From assembly GCA_910578985.1 (NCBI GenBank), contig CAJTSF010000029.1, positions 1-27,576 on the forward strand: DNA of 27,576 bases. Direction: 5' to 3'. This DNA is from an uncultured Odoribacter sp. GTDB lineage: Bacteria; Bacteroidota; Bacteroidia; Bacteroidales; Marinifilaceae. The position numbers and the translations under genes are program-made. How positions within the stretch are numbered: position 1 is the stretch's first letter; each line of letters opens with the position of its first letter. The notes below the pieces were generated by a model. The model searched no databases, had not been told where the DNA came from, and was given only the letters and a program-made list of their open reading frames with translations. Below are positions 24,903 through 27,576 of this stretch, one piece after another.

Positions 24903-25364
24903 TTCGGGACAGATGTCTATTTGTTTTTCGATGAGTTGTTCCAATGAAATGAATGATTCCGTTTTTGCGATTCCCGGAATATTCTGCAATGTATTGATCA
25001 GGATGTCCATTAAATGCTGGTGGCTGTTACAACGGAGTTTCAGGAATAGATTGTAGTGTCCGGTGATGAAGTGGCATTCTATGACTTCAGGAATCTTTTT
25101 GATTTCCTTGATGACGGTTTTATATTGGTGTGCGTTATCCAACATCACGCCGATAAATGCACATATTTGAAACCCTAATGCCCGGGGTTTTACAATAAAA
25201 CGCGAGCCTTCAATAATCCCCGAATCTTCCATTTTTTTTACCCGCTGATGAATGGCGGCACCGGAAATGCCGCATTCACGCGCGATTTCCAAAAAAGGAA
25301 CCCGTGCATTTTGCACTAAATAGGAGAGGATTTTCCGGTCTATATCGTCAATTTGGTATTTCAT
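24900..25364 (-). CDS. Lrp/AsnC-family transcriptional regulator
   Basis: A 154-residue feast/famine regulator. The N-terminal winged helix-turn-helix is IDDIDRKILSYLVQNARVPF followed by EIARECGISGAAIHQRVKKM (about residues 5-45). The C-terminal RAM ligand-sensing domain (about 65-145) includes AFIGVMLDN, VIECHFITGHYNLFLKL and ISLEQLIEKQ. The ATG at 25364 is chosen; the reading frame continues upstream only to a TTG. Proteins of this family bind amino acids and form octamers, usually with autoregulation; the sensed ligand cannot be told here. It is divergent from ychF with an intergenic region of about 100 bp that would hold its operator. Confidence 0.95.
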   Translation of the reverse strand: MKYQIDDIDRKILSYLVQNARVPFLEIARECGISGAAIHQRVKKMEDSGIIEGSRFIVKPRALGFQICAFIGVMLDNAHQYKTVIKEIKKIPEVIECHFITGHYNLFLKLRCNSHQHLMDILINTLQNIPGIAKTESFISLEQLIEKQIDICPE

Positions 25365-25399
25365 ATTGTCTCTTCTGTACAAGTTGAAAAATAGTAAGA

Positions 25400-25407
25400 C
25401 AAATATA
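25400..25407 (-). promoter_or_regulatory. Promoter -7 box of the Lrp-type gene
   Basis: The minus strand reads TATATTTG, a perfect TAnnTTTG match, 35 bp upstream of the ATG. No convincing -33 element. Confidence 0.45.
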
Positions 25408-25431
25408 GAAACAAAAATTCATTTTTTATAC

Positions 25432-25439
25432 TACTTTTG
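25432..25439 (+). promoter_or_regulatory. Promoter -7 box of ychF
   Basis: TACTTTTG fits TAnnTTTG and lies 26 bp before the YchF ATG. It is interleaved with the divergent Lrp-type promoter, so the regulator could affect both genes. Confidence 0.5.
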
Positions 25440-25465
25440 CCTCCAAATAAAAATAATGGATCATT

Positions 25466-26566
25466 ATGGGTTTACAATGTGGTATAGTAGGTCTTCCCAA
25501 CGTGGGTAAGTCTACGCTTTTCAATTGCTTAAGTAACGCTAAGGCGCAGTCTGCCAATTTCCCTTTCTGTACGATAGAACCGAATGTAGGCGTGATTACT
25601 GTGCCGGACGAGCGCTTAAATAAGCTCGTCGAATTGGTGCAACCGCAGAATGTGGTACCTGCAGTCGTTGAAATCGTGGATATCGCGGGCTTGGTTAAAG
25701 GAGCGAGCAAGGGGGAAGGTTTGGGAAATAAATTTCTTTCCAATATCCGAGAGACGGATGCTATTATCCACGTTTTGCGTTGTTTCGATGACGATAATAT
25801 TGTTCATGTGGACGGAAGTGTGGATCCTGTGCGCGATAAAGAAATTATTGATACCGAATTGCAATTGAAAGACCTTGAAACTGTCGAGATCCGTTTGCAG
25901 AAAGAGGAAAAACGTGCGATGACCGGTGGTGATGCCAATGCGAAACGTCTGGTGGAAGTGCTTCATCTGTATAAGGATGCTCTTGAAAAGGGGCAGTCAG
26001 TGCGCACTGTTGTGCTTGATGAATTGCAGCAGGAAGTTGCCCGCGATTTGCAATTGCTCACGAATAAACCCATTCTTTATGTCTGCAATGTTGATGAAGC
26101 TTCTGTTGTCAGTGGTAATCAATATGTCAATGCGGTGCGTGAAGCTGTCAAGGGAGAACAGGCAGAGGTGCTTGTTATCGGTGCCGGAATTGAAGCGGAT
26201 ATTGCCGAACTTGAGACCTATGAGGAGAAACAGATATTCCTTGAAGATTTGGGTCTGAAGGAGGCAGGGGTTAATAAATTGATTCGTACCGCTTATCACT
26301 TGCTCAATTTGCAGACTTATTTTACTGCCGGACCTAAAGAAGTTCGTGCATGGACTTTTCGGAAAGGCATGAAAGCTCCCCAAACTGCCGGTATTATCCA
26401 TTCCGATTTTGAAAAAGGATTTATTCGCGCAGAGGTTATTAAGTATGATGATTTCATCCATTACGGTTCCGAAACCAAATGCAAGGAAGCTGGAAAGATG
26501 TCTGTTGAAGGTAAGGATTATGTTGTGCAGGACGGCGATATGATGAATTTTCGATTTAATGTATGA
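25466..26566 (+). CDS. ychF: Redox-regulated ATPase YchF (Obg/OLA1 family)
   Basis: A 366-residue universally conserved P-loop protein that prefers ATP to GTP, associates with ribosomes and is linked to oxidative-stress response in other bacteria. G1 is GLPNVGKS (9-16), followed by TIEPNVGVITVPDERL (switch I region) and EIVDIAGLVKGASKGEGLGN (G3). The G4 position NVDE replaces the GTPase NKxD, as expected for an ATPase. The C-terminal TGS domain includes TYFTAGPKEVRAWTF, AGIIHSDFEKGFIRAEV and DYVVQDGDMMNFRFNV. Length is normal for the family. The gene is a stand-alone unit; no clear terminator is seen after it. Confidence 0.98.
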   Translation: MGLQCGIVGLPNVGKSTLFNCLSNAKAQSANFPFCTIEPNVGVITVPDERLNKLVELVQPQNVVPAVVEIVDIAGLVKGASKGEGLGNKFLSNIRETDAIIHVLRCFDDDNIVHVDGSVDPVRDKEIIDTELQLKDLETVEIRLQKEEKRAMTGGDANAKRLVEVLHLYKDALEKGQSVRTVVLDELQQEVARDLQLLTNKPILYVCNVDEASVVSGNQYVNAVREAVKGEQAEVLVIGAGIEADIAELETYEEKQIFLEDLGLKEAGVNKLIRTAYHLLNLQTYFTAGPKEVRAWTFRKGMKAPQTAGIIHSDFEKGFIRAEVIKYDDFIHYGSETKCKEAGKMSVEGKDYVVQDGDMMNFRFNV

Positions 26567-26916
26567 GAGAAAGGGGATAGTTTTCTACTCGTGTTGTTTT
26601 GTTGTTAGTTCTCCAGCTATTCTGCCAAAGGTGGCTGGTGTGTAAGTACGTCTAAAGGTTGCAAATCTTTTGCGATACTTTAGCTTAATGAGAATTTTTT
26701 ATTTGCTCGCGGTGCGAGGACGGAATGAAGAATGAGATAGAAACGATTATAAGCGAAAGTTTCGTTGAGGGGTGAGGAGGAGTATATGTTGTGAGTGATT
26801 TGATGATGAAATGTGATGTAGATTAAGCGGTGGTGATTGTTTGCCGATGCAATATGTGTTATATATTTTTAATCTATTGATTATCAATGTAGTTTTGTGT
26901 ACTAAAATAGCCTTGG

Positions 26917-27188
26917 GGGACAAACGGGGGACAAAAAAACGCATACAAAAAGAAAGAAAAACAATAAAACCATTTCAGAAAAGCCACACTGAAATGTCGG
27001 AGACAAAATTTGTCCCTTTGTCTCTCGGATTCTAATTTAGTTCCTGTATTGCTTCAGTGAACACTATTTTAAATCAGCCAATAGGGAATTTTGCATACCA
27101 AAAGAAATAAAACTACTTAAAACCCTGCAGAAATTTGAGGGATAAAATTTGTCCCTCATCTTCTTGTTGCATCTCCCTTGTTTGTCCC
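26917..27188. repeat. Iterated GGGACAAA octamers
   Basis: GGGACAAA occurs at 26917-26924 and 26928-26935. Its complement TTTGTCCC occurs at 27009-27016, 27148-27155 and 27181-27188, with a one-base variant TTTGTCTC at 27017-27024. The left copies face the right copies, so the set forms a long inverted arrangement. Role unknown. Confidence 0.75.
26941..27156 (+). repeat. Imperfect direct repeat pair
   Basis: Copy 1 (26941-27017) and copy 2 (27093-27156) share, in the same order, GCATAC plus an AAAAGAAA tract, AATAAAAC, a diverged CTG...AAAT part, and a final GAYAAAATTTGTCCCT. Copy 2 is about 13 bp shorter. By-eye alignment with gaps. Confidence 0.6.
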
Positions 27189-27382
27189 TTGTAATGCAAT
27201 TAAATTCATTGTCTTTTCTGAAATACAAAAAGGTATAATATATAGGTTTAGTTTTTGTATATTTAATCAAGTTCTAAACTAAACTGCCTATAGCTTTAGA
27301 ATGTCGAATGTTGGCGATGAATCTCTCTGTTTTCTTTTTGTCAGCATAAGAGAAGTTTAAGCAACTTTTCCGCTCTAGATAA

Positions 27383-27420
27383 TTTTGCACATAATCATAT
27401 CCGCATGATTATATGCAAAA
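27383..27420. repeat. Inverted repeat with 16-bp arms
   Basis: Arm TTTTGCACATAATCAT (27383-27398) and arm ATGATTATATGCAAAA (27405-27420) match at 15 of 16 positions around a six-base centre. A third ATGATTAT lies at 27424-27431. No T run follows that would make a clear terminator; an operator or regulatory site is equally possible. Confidence 0.8.
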
Positions 27421-27487
27421 ATAATGATTATTCATTGATTTTCAGTATGTTGTTTTTTTGAATCAGCAAATATAATAGATATTGTAT

Positions 27488-27520
27488 GTTTGTATTTGAG
27501 AAAATATCTCAAATATAAAC
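27488..27520. promoter_or_regulatory. Operator-like inverted repeat upstream of the last promoter
   Basis: GTTTGTATTTGAGA (27488-27501) and TCTCAAATATAAAC (27507-27520) match at 13 of 14 positions around a five-base centre. It ends 20 bp before the -7 box at 27541, overlapping the expected -33 region, a typical place for a regulator site. Confidence 0.6.
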
Positions 27521-27540
27521 ATTATATGAATTAAATTTTG

Positions 27541-27548
27541 TATCTTTG
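27541..27548 (+). promoter_or_regulatory. Promoter -7 box of the gene entering at the right edge
   Basis: TATCTTTG, a perfect TAnnTTTG match, 15 bp before the ATG at 27564. Confidence 0.55.
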
Positions 27549-27563
27549 TACTCGAAAATAGTT

Positions 27564-27576
27564 ATGAAAAATAATT
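27564..27576 (+). CDS. Start of a gene cut by the right edge
   Basis: ATG AAA AAT AAT then the window ends. Only four codons are visible, so the product is unknown. The call rests on a well-placed promoter box and operator-like repeat just upstream. Confidence 0.35.

Larger units (their letters stand above)
26567..27563. other. About 1 kb without a convincing gene, AT-rich and repeat-containing
   Basis: No open frame here has a credible start, length and protein character; those available are at most 64-68 residues. No tRNA cloverleaf was recognised. The left third (26567-26900) shows nothing beyond a weak stem near 26612-26637. The middle (26915-27190) holds iterated GGGACAAA/TTTGTCCC octamers and an imperfect direct repeat. 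The right part (27380-27550) holds strong inverted repeats and a promoter box for the gene entering at 27564. Confidence 0.7.

Noticed and set aside
26600..26720. Possible tRNA gene serving as an attachment site after ychF
   Set aside because: No anticodon arm, T-loop (GTTCRA) or acceptor pairing could be assembled.
26847..27035. Small plus-strand frame (about 62 codons) in the right intergenic region
   Set aside because: Its C-terminal half is made from the repeat (GDKRGTKKRIQKER), it has no good promoter or family match, and it is not kept in the second repeat copy. A decayed recombinase leader is conceivable but unsupported.

Overview
The window is chromosomal DNA from a member of the Bacteroidota, most likely order Bacteroidales. 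The evidence is a SusC/SusD pair with an STN-bearing TonB receptor, a FecI/FecR-type sigma/anti-sigma pair, SusD-like and DUF4843 lipoproteins, an Rpn-family PD-(D/E)XK protein, and several perfect TAnnTTTG promoter -7 boxes. The genus cannot be fixed from sequence reading alone. The combination of FecR, STN-SusC, SusD, DUF4843, PKD-like lipoprotein and thioredoxin resembles loci I associate with Odoribacter/Butyricimonas-type organisms (inference). Most of the window is GC-rich; the last kilobase and parts of the SusC-to-lipoprotein stretch are visibly more AT-rich.

Layout. 1-2061: 3' part of a GH20 beta-hexosaminidase and its terminator. 2134-3078: a secreted protein resembling the helical tail of Bacteroidales thioredoxins, with an ECF-like promoter and a strong terminator. 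3084-5326: a three-gene unit behind a textbook Bacteroidetes promoter: a small GNAT-like protein, an IbrA-like PAPS-reductase-family protein (DUF3440) and an IbrB-like ParB-fold protein. 5348-15720: an ECF sigma factor only 21 bp downstream of that unit, then FecR anti-sigma, SusC, SusD, DUF4843 lipoprotein, PKD-like lipoprotein and a periplasmic thioredoxin, closed by a terminator. 15793-16722 (-): Rpn-family nuclease with coding tandem repeats. 16840-19797 (-): a large secreted gluzincin-type protein with a predicted C-terminal outer-membrane barrel. 19855-24897: ligA (with extra helix-hairpin-helix copies) and clpC, probably one operon, closed by a terminator. 24900-25364 (-) and 25466-26566 (+): divergent Lrp/AsnC regulator and YchF. 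26567-27563: about 1 kb with no convincing gene but rich in direct and inverted repeats. 27564-end: the first codons of a gene leaving the window.

How the genes work together. The sigma/FecR/SusC set is a transenvelope signalling circuit: the receptor's STN domain contacts FecR when substrate is bound and FecR releases the sigma factor, which then drives the receptor locus. SusD and the two lipoproteins would be surface partners of SusC; the thioredoxin suggests that redox or cysteine chemistry accompanies uptake (inference). The substrate is not evident, since no glycan-degrading enzyme lies inside the locus. The most interesting candidates are the GNAT-IbrA-IbrB unit joined to the sigma factor, the tandem same-loop hairpins in front of susC, the triplicated HhH region of LigA, and the repeat-rich right end.
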